Assembly: GCA_033439265.1 (NCBI GenBank)
Contig: JAVTVX010000001.1
Location: 20,044,608 to 20,108,607 of the forward strand
Length of the DNA: 64,000 nt
Direction of reading: 5' to 3'
Source of the DNA: Dillenia suffruticosa
Lineage: Eukaryota > Streptophyta > Magnoliopsida > Dilleniales > Dilleniaceae
Positions 1 through 11,771 of this stretch are shown here, piece after piece (the stretch's first letter is position 1; every line of letters starts with the position of its first letter). Made by a program: the position numbers and the translations under genes. Under the pieces are notes generated by a model. It was not told the DNA's origin and made no database searches. It saw nothing but the letters and a program-made list of their open reading frames with translations.

Positions 1-336
1 TTTGATGGGATTAACTGCACCGTAGTCGAGGTAGTCAACACCAGAAAACATTCCTGGGGCATCCTGTCATGATGCTAATACTATGATACTTAGTTATTGA
101 AATCCAATTTTAAGTATTCCATAACTAAAACGCCATCTGTGATTAGGACCAGATACATAACAATTTGGTGAAATTAAATGCATTACGCTCCCAGTAGTTG
201 AGACCAGAGAACATTCCTGGGGCATTCAGTTATCAAGCTGATAGCCAATAAATGTGAAGGAAGATTGACCAATGCCAAGATATATCACAAAGATAAAATT
301 ATAAAAGAAAGGCAACCAGACGAGAATTTGTCATAC
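1..336. other. Intron of the CDK-like kinase gene
   Basis: A donor at 336-331 (GTATGA on the minus strand) follows the exon ending at 337. No further exon is visible down to position 1. The stretch holds two related short blocks, near 41-65 and 202-227, that share 'acattcctggggcat', which suggests a small local duplication. Confidence 0.6.
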
Positions 337-3300
337 TTCACTCTTCAAGGCAGCTGTGGCAGTTTGACGCTCAGCTGGGTCAATGGCAAGAAGAGTCTCA
401 ATTAGGGGTAGTGATGAAGGTGGAAAATCCTTAAATGTCTCTGCAATGCAGCGTCTATATGCTTGCTGAGGCTTAAAGATTGTCGCATGAGGCAACTTTG
501 ACTTTTTCCAATATTCCTCTGAAGGAGAGCCACAAAGCTTGAATATCTTGTGCAGTTGCTCAACCTAGTAAACAGGGAAAAGATAGGTTAGCAACAAAAT
601 ACCACAGTTAAGCAGTCATACAGCATCAGAGCTGCCAAAATATGTAATCCTATGTGAAAAAGCAAAGCTTCCATTTTGAAATAGTTAAATAAGGAGTCAG
701 AGATGTAGTGAACATCTACAAATGTTAATACAGCACTTATGTCAGCCTATGAAGAAGAGTCAATTAGGCCACAAAAAATAGGCCAAGGTCCTAAGAGGAG
801 TCAATTAGGCTACAAGGTTTGCATGCTCCTTCTCTGATGTCAAAATCAATGTTTCTGATTTATACAGCCAACTTCCACAGCCTCATTTGAAGATTAAAGG
901 AGTTGCTGTGAGACTCAAAACCAAGTGAGTTGGTTTTGGCATAGCAACCTAGAAGAAAACCTTTGGTGGCTGCAAGACAAGTTTTCTGACCTTTTCACTC
1001 ACCTCTCTTACACACACAGCAAACAAATGTGGTTCCAGTACCCACTGGTCAATGGATTTCATTTCATCAATTGGAAATGGTGTTCCACCCAATACTATCT
1101 TCACAATGATTGATAGATGTCCCTCCCTTTTATCAGTAACTCGAGCATAACTCCATAGGGCTTCTTTCAAAGACTAATATCAATTGTCCTCTACTCCTTG
1201 AACTCCACCTTGCCATCAAAACTCCGCACTGTGCTCTCTCTCTTATTGCTTCCACTTTCATCTGACGTCACCTTTTTCCTTTGTTGGAGATTTGAACCTT
1301 GTTTGATGCAACAATTTTATCTATTTCACTTTCTGAGATTTTCCATGGAAATCTATATGGTCAAATGGTCCTCCAATAAAGACGGTGCTTATATGGATGG
1401 TAGGACCAACTATTGGATAATATTCTCACCAACCGCCATTGATAATTTGGTGAAGAGAAATATAAGTTTGCCAGCATTGCGCATGAGGAAATTTCTCAAA
1501 ATTGTTGGACCACCAAATCTTCTGTTCATAAGTTGTGGTCTAACAAATGGTGGAATGACTGAATATACTTGAACATGTGGATGGTGTTTAGTCAGCCTCC
1601 AGAGACATAATAAGGAAACAAAGAGCAAAAAGTTTCATGCCAGTGTCTCACCCAATGTTGCATGGTGATTCAGGGAGATTCAATGATTGGAATCAATAAT
1701 TTGAATAGAGCTATCCTTATTTTTCGATGAGAGAATGTGAATGTGATTTTACTGTCAAGATTCTTACTAATAATTAGGCATTCCACACCCTAGGAGAGCA
1801 ATGGCAGGGTCACTCTAAGAACACTCTAGATATTGTCCATCTGCCTAGGGTTAATTACAAATATTACTGTTTGTATTTCCCTATTTATGCCACCCTATTT
1901 AGGCCACAACAATAATCATCTGCGCATTAACATTCAAACCAGGACCACTAAACAAAAACTAATTGCTGCAAGTGTGAGAAGGTACTTTTGCTTCTCGATT
2001 ACTAATTAATTTACAACATTTTATTGAAAAAGCAAAAAGAAAAAAAAAAGTCAAATATATAATCAATATTAGTGGCTGCGTTTTTATCAAAAGGTAAGTA
2101 CGAAAGAGAAAATATGACATAAGAAAGGGGACAAATACTATTTATGAATGAAGCACATAAATAATTCAAATCACAGAAATTCAAAAGACAGCCACACAAA
2201 GAAGAGAAACACAGAAATGGTCTTACAGACTTGACATTGAATGACAATAGCAACTAAAAGTACACTAGAAAGAAAATCTCATACATTGAAACCCCCACTG
2301 AAATGAGTTAGGTCACACATTCAACCCAGAAAGAGAAGAATGTCCCACTATAATTTCTGAAATGTTCCAAGCCTCCTCACCTTACTAATGTTTAAACGGT
2401 GAAGTCATCAACCAATTTGTCCAATAAAGGTCTTAAAACCCTTGATTCTTCACTTTTGTTAACTATCTCAACTACTAGGATGAAACCTAATCAAAAGGTT
2501 TAAATCGATTATACTGGTCATGGTCAAGTACGGAAAACATGGAATTTATCCTCTTCAATTTTAGCATCATACATACTAAATTATACTCTTCATATAACAA
2601 AAGGGTCCATAGCTCAGTGGTAGAGCATTTGACTGCAGATCAAGAGGTCACCGGTTCGAACCCGGTTGGGCCCTCTTTTTCCTAATTTTTTTTAGCCAAC
2701 CACAATTTGGATCAAAGGCTTGTTGAGCTGAGTTGTATCCAAGAGATATACACAAGATCCTAGTTTTTAAATCCAATTTGGCAAATGTTAATCTCTCCTC
2801 ACCAATCGCATGCCACTTTCCTACATGATTGCCTAAAGCTGTACACAAAAATTTTATGGGGCCCATATTATTGTTAATCTATTAGAACTTAGATATAAGA
2901 GAGCCAGCATTCATGATGGAAAAACATGTCAACTACTTGCTTTTCAACATGAAAAGCCTTCTCATATTTTTATTTGAAATGATGCCCTGCAGCTCCTAGT
3001 CTTATGTTTCAAAGTTTTGCATAACTCCTAATAACAACAACAACAAACTACACATGCCAATTTGGCAACTGTTAATCTCTCCTCACCAATCACATGCCAC
3101 TTTCCTACATGATTGCCTGAAGCTGTACGCAAAAATTTTATGGGGCCCATATTATTGTTAATCTATTAGAACTTAGATATAAGAGAGCCAACATTCATGA
3201 TGGAAAAACGTGTCAACTACTTGCTTTTCAACATGAAAAGCCTTCTCATATTTTTATTTTAAATGATGCCATGCAGCTCCTAGTCTTATGTTTCAAAGTT

Positions 3301-6300
3301 TTGCATAATTCCTAATAACAACAACAACAACAACAAACTGCGCCTTAATCCCAACATTTGGGGTCGGCCATTTGAGAAACAAATTTGAAAGTGAAAAAAA
3401 TAAATAAATATGTTGACTCAATTTGTGCAGATTCTTCTCTGCCACTCATTCCTATCGAAAACAATCTTCTAGTCTAAACATTTTACTATTATATTTTTAT
3501 GTATAACTTGTATCCAAATTTTCAGCGGTTTACCTTTACGTTTTATTAAATTTCCTATATTTAAGTTCTCAATTATCCTAACCGGTACGTTTTTGGGTTT
3601 TCTTTGCACATACCTAAATCAGCTCAGACGGCACTCTCGCATCTTATCCACAATTTATTCTTCAGTTTTGTTACGAATTTCTTCATTTCTAATTCTATTT
3701 CTTCTAGTTTTGCCATACATCCAACTAAGTATTTTCATTTCTGTTACGGTCATTTGTTTTTTTTGTTATTTAATAACTTAACACTCAGTACCATACATTA
3801 TTGCAGGTCTAACCGCGGTTCTATAGAACTTTCCCTTCAAATGCAATGGTATCATGCAATCACAAAAAAAAATCCAGATGCTCTTCTCCATTTCATCAAA
3901 CTCGCTTGAATTCTATGGTTTACATCTTTATCTATATTGTTATCATTTTGAATGACAGAACCTATATATCTAAATCGTTTACTTTTGGATACAGTTTGTC
4001 CATCTAATCTAATTGTTTCTTCATCATTCCAATGACTATCTTTAAACCCACATCTCATACACTCAGTTTTCGATCTACTCAACTTAAACTCTCTGGATTC
4101 CAGTGTGACCCTATATAACTCTAATTTAGCAGTAATACCCTTTTTAATTTCATCAACTAGTACTATATTATCTGCAAAAAACATATATCATGATATTTCA
4201 TCGTAAATATTTTTTGTGATTTCGTCTATTACTATTGCAAAGAGGATATGACTTAATGCTGAATCTTGATAAAGTCCAATATTAATGGGGAAGCTATCGC
4301 TCAAACTCCCACAAGTGCTTACATTAGTTACAGCTCTATCGTACATATCCCTAATGAGATTAATGTATTTCAAGAAAATCCATTTTTTCATCTGCACCGA
4401 CCACAATACATCTCTAGGAACCTAATCTATCAAACAAATAAACATTTGAAATTGTTGACTCGGGCTTCTGGCAAAATATAAGGTTGAATTCTAGAGACTG
4501 GAATCTAATGAGGTAAACAATTTGAGCTCAATGAGCTTTAAAAAGTGAAGAATCATAACAGCAGAAACCACAGCCAATATCGAATCCAATGTCATCAATA
4601 ACATTTAAGGTAGGGGCGGCAAGTTAAGACACGGTACATGAACATAAACACAAAAGTAAATACTTTCTGCCATTTTCACTTTAGTAGACAACTATATAAC
4701 AATGATACAACACAACCAAATTTTCAGAGTAGCTAACCAAGAATTATGTTGTCTACCGTGTGAGTAGCAGCTTGAACACATGCAATTGATTGCTCTGGAC
4801 AGTTTATTTATAACTAGACTCAATTTGCTTGTATAAATGGGTTAACACAACTCTGACATGCTTTGATATCCAGATCCCAAGATATCAACTTCTAAATTAT
4901 GCATCTTAGACAAATAGAATGACGGAATTGAAGAACTGCCAAATATGCCGAGAGAAAAAAGTAAAGAGAGGATACCTCTGTGCGACCGGGCATTATAGGT
5001 TTCCCAGCCAACAACTCTGCTAAAATGCAACCAGCACTCCAGAGGTCCACACCTACTCCATAATCGGTAGCACCAAGAAGCAGCTCTGGAGGTCTATACC
5101 ATAGAGTAACAACCCGACTAGTCATCGGCTGCTTGTGATTAGGATCAAAGAAGGATGCCAACCCAAAATCAGCGATCTTAAGAAGCCCATCATTGTCAAG
5201 AAGAAGATTCGACCCCTTTATGTCCCGGTGAAGAACATAGCGATTGTGACAATGTTCAAGCCCAGATAATAACTGGTGCATATAACATTTAACCTGCCAT
5301 AATCATTTAGAATTTTCAACTCAAAACCATCATCCATGAAGTAAAATTCAGTCATAAGTCATAACAACCGGAACTACATTACAACCAACCTGAGGCTCAG
5401 TGAACTTAATTCCTGGGCTAGCAGCAAGTCCAGCCAAATCATGTTCCATATACTCAAACACGAGATACAAACTGCATGACATCCTTGAAGTAACTAGACC
5501 TTCCAATTTCACAACATTGGGGTGATCCAATTGGCGCAAAATTAGAATCTCTCTAGCCATGAATTTCACACTCTCCGGTTCCAAATTGTCAAACCTCACT
5601 TTCTTCAATGCAACAATCTTTCCCGTTAATGTATCTCTAGCTTTGTAAACATTGCTATATGTACCTTGCCCAATCTAGCAAACCACCAACATAATATTTC
5701 CATCAAAGGGAAATTCCACACAAACGTAACTCAAAACTACTCAAATTTTTCCTTTTTTTTTTTCTTTTGATAGCAAAAGAAATTGTATTAGATGGAAAGT
5801 AGAATCTACAAAACTCCAACTACTCAACACAACTACTTAAATTAATTTCCATATTTAACAGTTCATCACCAACCAACCGGGTTTTAGATAACTGACTTCC
5901 TGATGACATTACCAAAATGGTCGAATTTTTCACCACTTTTCAAGAATAGGGTAACAAATTAAGTTCATTTTATAGTGAATCCATATGTTTATACTGTTAG
6001 CAACTTACTTTTCCATGTTTAAAATTCAGTGCTTGAATTTCTATTTATCGAATAGATCGTATGCATGTATATAAACTGAATTTTCAATGCTACCCACTCA
6101 ATCGAAACCCTAGCTTGGCAATCAGAAACACTTAAAATTAACTTCCAAATTCAAACAATCCCAACATGGAAAATTACAAGTTATACCTTATCAATCTTCT
6201 CAAAAGAGTCAGCTCTTCTAGGGGTCCAACCGTTGATGGCTTCACCAGCGACTGCAGAGAGCCAAGAAGGCCATCCAGCTGCTACCTGTTCGCCGTGCAA

Positions 6301-6573
6301 ATGCTTCGGCGGATTGCTGAGACGAGGATTCGGCTTCGATCGCCTTCTCTCTCCTCTCGGCTTGGTCGATTCTTCTCTCTCCTCTTTCTTGCTGTTGTTT
6401 CCACCATTTTGAGCCTCTACAGTAATTGAATCAGCTCTTGAAGCTATTGCAGATTCTGCTCTCCTTGAAGAGACCTTCCTCTCATCTATCTCCCTCTCCC
6501 TCTCCTTCTCGACGATTTCGGAACTCGGACCGGCTGAAGAAGAAGATATCTCTCTTCCGAACACACAGCCCAT
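337..6573 (-). CDS. CDK-like Ser/Thr kinase (At1g54610/IBS1 type), 5' part, cut by window edge
   Basis: Exons read on the minus strand: 6573-6187, 5674-5390, 5293-4976 and 564-337, all phase 0 at the joins. They give 406 residues, and the gene continues past position 1. Residues 1-129 are a charged N-terminal extension starting MGC, a likely N-myristoylation and palmitoylation signal, so membrane association is inferred. The kinase domain starts near residue 130. It shows the Gly loop IGQGTYSNV, the ATP lysine in VALKK, a PSTAIRE-position helix (ESVKFMARE), the catalytic loop HRDIKGSNLLL, DFGLA, and the activation segment TSRVVTLWYRPPELLLG. These place it in the plant CDK-like family with At1g54610 and IBS1. 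The substrate is unknown. The last visible intron is about 4.4 kb, holds a tRNA and a LINE, and has an unusual donor (GTATCCTCT). The upstream region is pyrimidine/purine-rich, as is common for 5' UTRs here. Confidence 0.93.
565..2602. other. Kinase intron, left part; no gene recognised
   Basis: This is intronic DNA of the kinase gene. Open frames of 60-124 codons occur on both strands around 925-1628 but resemble no family I know. A short repeat (gagtcaattaggc) occurs twice between 757 and 811. A remnant of an old mobile element is possible but cannot be shown. Confidence 0.4.
2603..2674 (+). tRNA. tRNA-Cys (anticodon GCA)
   Basis: This 72-nt cloverleaf can be folded by hand. The acceptor stem GGGTCCA pairs with TGGGCCC, with discriminator T. 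The D arm is GCTC-AGTGGTA-GAGC, the anticodon stem is TTTGA/TCAAG, and the 7-nt loop CTGCAGA gives anticodon GCA. The T arm is ACCGG-TTCGAAC-CCGGT. The internal A box (TAGCTCAGTGG) and B box (GGTTCGAACCC) are intact, and there is no intron. A T5 run follows directly. It lies inside the 4.4-kb intron of the kinase gene on the opposite strand. It looks functional. Confidence 0.96.
2676..2680 (+). terminator. Pol III terminator of tRNA-Cys
   Basis: Five Ts start two bases after the discriminator base, and a T8 run follows nearby as a backup. This is the usual RNA polymerase III stop. Confidence 0.75.
2773..3339. repeat. Direct tandem duplication, about 280-bp unit
   Basis: Unit 1 (2773 to about 3049) and unit 2 (3057 to about 3339) start at the same motif, ccaatttggcaa, and align throughout with about nine substitutions by eye. 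Both end in a CAA-rich stretch that is the 3' tail of the adjacent minus-strand RTE LINE. The left unit therefore carries a piece of LINE tail without the LINE. Confidence 0.9.
3320..4440 (-). mobile_element. RTE-type LINE, 5'-truncated and broken
   Basis: On the minus strand, 4406-3852 encodes the C-terminal part of an RTE reverse transcriptase. Visible motifs are KYINLIRDMYDRAVT, the FADN form of the catalytic FADD box at about 4180, and FRYIGSVIQND followed by HRIQASLMKWRRASG. The 3' end, read on the minus strand, has the RTE hallmark: gccgacccc, then gggattaaggcg, then (TTG)n at about 3338-3320. An in-frame TGA stands where the family has Trp just before the FADD box (codon 4190-4188), and upstream sequence near 4410-4440 is out of frame. 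It is a dead copy in the same orientation as the host gene. Confidence 0.9.
4441..4975. other. Kinase intron, right part
   Basis: No coding or RNA feature is seen. The minus-strand donor of this intron is GTATCCTCT at 4975-4967, close to the U12 consensus. Confidence 0.5.
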
Positions 6574-7350
6574 TGTTTATGGAAGCAGCTAGACTTCATT
6601 GCTCAACACATAATCAAGTAGTAATCTCCTTGGCTTCATCAACAAAACCCTAGCTCCCTCTCTCTCTCACTTTCTCTCTCTACAGTTCGATCTGATTGAT
6701 TAGATTGACAGAATCGAATGGAGTTGGAAACAAACCCTAGCTTTTATGCAGTGTATTGATTTTTGTAGGGACAAAGTTAAGGCAAGTAATGATTTGGAGT
6801 CAAAAATGAGCTAAAGAGAAAAAAAGCCAAAAAAAAGTTAGAGAGAGAAAGATCGAAGAGAGAGTTGAGACTTGCAAGAGAGTCTACCAGATTGACGATA
6901 GGAGAATGTACATAGAGAGAGAGAGTTTGGATCTCTCTTTCTTTGCTGCTTTCTGCTTTCTTTCTTTGCTTGTTTTTTTTTTTTTTTTTTCTTTTTTCCA
7001 CCCTCTTTCTCTCACTAACGTTGTTTTTGGTTGGGTGCGTGTGATTTTTCGTTCTCTTGACTCTCCCGGACTAGCGAGGAGAGAGAGAGAAGAGAGAGAG
7101 ACAAATACAAAAGAGGCATTGAAATTGTGAAAGAGAAAAAGGTTACCACATGGCACCGTTGTTGTGCAATAGTATTATTGTATTGCGCCCCGATCGCCGC
7201 AATTTAGTCAAATCTCTCCTCTCTCTCTCTCCCCCCTGCCGATCAGGCCTTGTATCCCTCGACGGTACGGTGATTTACCTCCGCCGGTGCAACTTTGGCC
7301 AGTCCTATTGCGACACTTGTGATCAGACTTATACAACATGAATCTAATCC
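6574..7350 (-). promoter_or_regulatory. Promoter and 5' UTR region of the kinase gene
   Basis: This is the upstream flank of the kinase ATG (6573). It has long CT and GA runs (6655-6690, 6840-6935, 7075-7105, 7205-7235) and a T18-like run near 6972. Such pyrimidine/purine runs are typical of plant 5' UTRs. No clear TATA box was found. Confidence 0.4.
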
Positions 7351-8184
7351 CCAAACCAAATCTTACGATATTTTTTTTCTTCGGCTCTTTCCTATTTATA
7401 TTTCAATTAATTCAATAAAATTTTCTTTCAAAAATAAATTCTTTTGATATAATTTTTTTATTTTTAAAATTTAAATTAAACATAAAACTATAAAAAAAAT
7501 TTAAAATATTTTTGTTATTTAATAATTTTAAGCTGATTAAAATGTTTTTAAATTTCTTTAAAAAATTTAATACATAACTTTTATTTTTTATTTATTAATA
7601 ATGCCATGAGATGTGACAATAATTCTCGCGGATAGTTGTTATTTTTTGCGTAATATTTTATATTTTGACGTCATATTTTCTTAAACTACTCCGAACTATT
7701 AAATTATTTTTCTAAAAGAAATGCTTTCTCTTGTGGCCGACCGGCAACGCTGCGCGCTCTTTTAGGCTTAATATTTTAATAAACCATATAGTTGAATAAA
7801 AAAACATTTGTTAATAGTGGAGTTAAGATATACAAACATACGTTGATTTTTATTTTATTTTATCATAAATATTAAAAATTTTGATTAATTCAATTTGAAT
7901 AAATATAAAATTTAATTTAGAAATTAATTCTTTAAATATTTGTTTTTTATTTTTAAAATTTAAATTTAAAATTTTAATTAAAAAATCTATCATTAATATA
8001 ATCGTTATATTCAATATGTTTTTATATAGTAAAGTCACAGTTCATCTAATGATCATGGAGATTATATATTTCTTTTTTTTAATTATAATGAGATTTAATA
8101 TAGAATAAAAATAAATATATCCTAGACAGAGAAGCCTTTATTTAAGAGAATAAATCATTTCTCAACTTTAATTTCTTTTTTAAA

Positions 8185-8345
8185 AGATATCGGTATTCAG
8201 TAATTATTTAAATTATACTAAATTCGATTTAATCCAAATAAAATTCTTAAAAGATAAAGTTCTCTCGATATCTATTTTTTTTATATATAAACTCGAATTC
8301 GAAACATTACTTAATCAATATAAGTGTTCCGTCACTGAACTACTA
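8185..8345 (-). repeat. SINE-like dispersed repeat, family B
   Basis: The copy shares its order of blocks with those at 9368, 24424 and 36095. Read on the minus strand these are an A-box-like start, a tcgaattcga B-box-like block, a variable AT-rich joint, and a body with Gaat-Cggatt-aatc. It is strongly diverged, so the ends are approximate. Confidence 0.45.
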
Positions 8346-9367
8346 ATATATAAATATATGTATGTACTAGCACATATGTATATCACAATATAATGTTAGA
8401 TTTTATTTAGATCTTAATCGGATTCAATAAAAAGAAAAAAGATCTATTAAAAGTTAGACGTCATTTTAAAAGAAAATATTATTTTATTTTGTTTTATTTA
8501 TAATATTATTCAAAGACAACAATATTAGGAAATAAACTGTTAAACTCAACAATTTTTATTCCTACCGATGTGCATGAACAAGTAATTTTAACCATTTGCA
8601 AGGTGCCTTTTTTTTAATATTAATTTCCAATGTACGATGATTTTTGGCCCTAAAATTTCACTCTCTAAAAAGCACGAGATGGGGTCCTAAATACCCACTA
8701 AATTCTTTTAATTAATATTTTCATTCTGAATTTTAAAAATAAAAAAACAGATAAGGGAAAAGTCATTTCTAAATTATATCCCACAACTATTCAAATCGAA
8801 TAAGTTGGGTTTTCAGATATCCGTAGTCAAATTAAAAAGAAAAAGAATAAAAAAAAGTAAATATCAGTATGAGTTCAAAAAGAGCTTTGATTGCAAATGC
8901 AAACAAAGAAATCTCTTTAACAATCAGCATGAGACAAATTGATGGTAAATTTCTAGTTAGAATTCTAGGGGTTTCATTTTATGGTTCTCTGGAATTTTTT
9001 TTTTTTTTTTGTGTTTTCTTTTTCAAGAAAAAGAGGGAGTTCCTCTTAATAAGGAAAAAGAGTGATTTACATCTTATGCAAATTTCTTATATATCTATAT
9101 TAATCTCCAAAAAAAAAAAAAAACTCATATAAAATCTTAATCATTTAAATTTGAATGACCCATCTTGACAAGTCCCATTCATACATGGCCATGTAATCAA
9201 ATTGCGAAGGACCAAACAATCCCCAACTTTCATGCAAGATTTTTGCAGGTGTTTTTTTTTAGATAAAATGAAATATAAATGATATTTTAATAAAATTATG
9301 ATAATAAATTCATTTAATATACAATAATTAATAATTCAGATCAAATCTTTATAGTAAACTAATTTTT

Positions 9368-9545
9368 GATATAAATTATCGGAATTCGATAATAATATTG
9401 AATCTGGTTAAATTCGATTGGAGTCGACTTAGATTTTTAAAATATAAAAATCTTTCGACATCTGTTTTCTTCGTATACAAAACTCAAGTCAAAGATTTTC
9501 TTTATAAAATATCGATGTTAGTTACTGAATATTAATATCTTAATA
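9368..9545 (-). repeat. SINE-like dispersed repeat, family B
   Basis: This is a diverged copy of the repeat at 8185-8345 and 36095-36232. It has the same succession 'cgataata..attgaatctggttaaattcg', then 'atctgttttcttcg', then 'gatgttagttactgaa'. Ends are approximate. Confidence 0.45.
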
Positions 9546-10583
9546 AAGTAAGCCGCTTTGGTCACATTGAATAATCATATCTTTTTAAATATTTCTTTTA
9601 AATAAATAAAAAGAGAAGAGCAATACAGTATTTTTTATTTTTTTTTATCGTGAGACTTGAAACTGAATTTATTATAAGGGAGAGAGGAATTGATATCACT
9701 TAAACTAAAGTTCAACGGCATAGCAATGCAGCATAACGGACTAAAGAAATAAGAAAACAGTTGCATGGCCCAAAGTTACACTGTCTTGATCTTATTATAA
9801 TAAATAATTATCACACACACTCCAAACTGTCACAAACAATAGGGTTAAAGAACCCATTTCAATTAAGAAAATAAACTTGGATAGAGATGTCTAAACAAAA
9901 GATATTGAGGTTGGTGAACATAACTTTGAATCCAAATAATTAAAAATCATCTATGTCAATGATGTTACATTTATTAATGAAGATTAGGTTATATAAGAAC
10001 AATATAATTAATTTCAATACAAGACACCAGTTGCCATAAATTAGGGAGGATAGCAAACAATGGGATGCAATGCATGACAAGACTGCTATGCACGTAATCT
10101 TTTTTATATTAACGTTTCTCCATTCTTTAAATACTTTTTATTTTCAAAATATTTTAATATGTTAAATTAACTTATATTTACACAAAATTACTTATATCTT
10201 ATATTTATGTAATTTTTAAATCTACATATTTGTTTGTATTTTGATTTTTTACATTCTCACAAAATATAATTTTCTTGTATCATTTCGTATCTATTTTTAT
10301 TTTTCTGTTTCTATTTTCATATAATTTAGGATATGATCACGTCCATTATATATATATATATATATATTTGTATAAATATTTGAATAGATAGTCAGGCATC
10401 AATTTTGTCTTAGATTTGGAACGTGTGACCTTATGAAGAAAAGGACCTTATGAAACCCAATCTCATTATTTGCACAATATTCCATTATTTGCACAATATT
10501 CCAACTATTGTTGATCAAAATAATTGTGTTGGATTGAAAATTTGAGGGTTATGTTTAAAATAGTGAATTTTAAGAGTTGTATC

Positions 10584-10832
10584 CTAGGTCAGTACGGGCC
10601 AGGCTGGGCCGGTTCTAAAAAGTTTTTTAGTAAACCGACCCGGCCCGTTGAACCGGAACTGACGGGTCGGTTCACACAGGATCGGGCCGGTTTGACTCAA
10701 AAAGGAGGGACAAGGAGGGATAAAATTGAAAAAAAATTCAAAAAAAAAGAGGAATAAGGAGTCTTTGGAACTGGCCGGGTTAGTTCCGGTTCCAAAATCT
10801 GTTGAACCGACCCGGACCGCTATAGTACCTGG
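10584..10832. mobile_element. GC-rich fold-back island, possible hAT-like MITE
   Basis: A 250-bp block rich in ccgg/ggcc motifs stands in very AT-rich DNA. Its two ends are imperfect inverted copies: C(t/c)AGGT at the outer edges, then gggccggttc on the left against the complement of gaaccgacccgg on the right. The inner motif gaaccggaact occurs at left and, inverted, at right. Subterminal repeats of this kind are known in Ac/hAT elements. No clear 8-bp target duplication was found, so the family is only inferred. Confidence 0.4.
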
Positions 10833-11771
10833 TTCAATTAAGATAAAAAAAGATATATTATTATTAATATTTTTTATTAATATTTTTTTATTAAAAATTT
10901 ACATAAAACTAATATCAAAATTTTCAAACAAATGGATCAATGAGCCAAACATTGCTAAACAAGGAGGCTTTTGTCTCTCCATAAGCCACCTAATCAGCAC
11001 TGATTGAGGTTGACTTAGCGTGAAATTAAAAGGTAATTGTTTTGGATGATAAATAACTCAAACAACTTAATTTGATAAAATAAAAGGATTTTATCATCTC
11101 CAAATAATTTTAAAATACCAAAACTACTCTTAAAAGCCACTCACTATCTATCTTTATTTTTAAAAATTTAAAATTTTTTATTAAATTTAATTGATTATAT
11201 ATCTTTACTTTTACTAGAAAAGATCATATACGCTTTTGATTATTTTAATAAATAAGGTATTTTTATTAATTTTGTCAAATACTTAAATTATTTTTTTTTA
11301 ATTTAACTTAACAATTTAAAACTTTATATAAGTCAAAAGTTAAAAATTGATAATCAAATCAGACAGTTTTAAATTAATGGATTTTTTTTCATACAATATT
11401 TAAATTCTGAATCACGAGATTGAAGGAAAATAGTATGATCATGTTTGAAAACTTTTAAATTAATAAATTATAATTTAACTATCATTATCTTCTTTTTTTT
11501 CTTCTTTAAAAATTTTAAATTTGAATCCGTTCTAAATGAAGCTGGTTCATCCTACGGTTATGCTAAACCAAGACGGCTAACAAAGGGTAGACTCGCAAGG
11601 AGGGAGCAATTTTAAGTGAGGGACGTACGCTTGAATTAGGGTGAGGAGAAACGACGTCGTATGAGTGTCAAACAAGGGAAGAGCGTGGGTTGGAAACCGA
11701 GGAAGGAGCGAAACCCAACAGGAAAGGCCCATGACGAGTAGAGGGGTCTCTCATCTCGATGCTTTCAATCC
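10833..11771. other. AT-rich flank and promoter of the Rossmann-protein gene
   Basis: No gene is seen. The last 200 bases become GC-richer and lead into the 5' UTR of the gene starting at 11772. An upstream ATG at 11759 is in another frame. Confidence 0.4.

Larger units (their letters stand above)
7351..10583. other. AT-rich intergenic DNA with old dispersed repeats
   Basis: No gene is seen. Open frames here are short and AT-driven. Diverged copies of a SINE-like repeat lie at about 8185-8345 and 9368-9545 (listed separately). A (TA)n stretch lies near 10348-10368, and a short direct repeat (cattatttgcacaatattcc) occurs at about 10464-10502. Confidence 0.5.

Noticed and set aside
1198-1628. 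Possible exon or gene inside the kinase intron
   Set aside because: Frames of 72-124 codons exist on both strands, but there are no motifs, and the family's next exon is clearly at 564-337.
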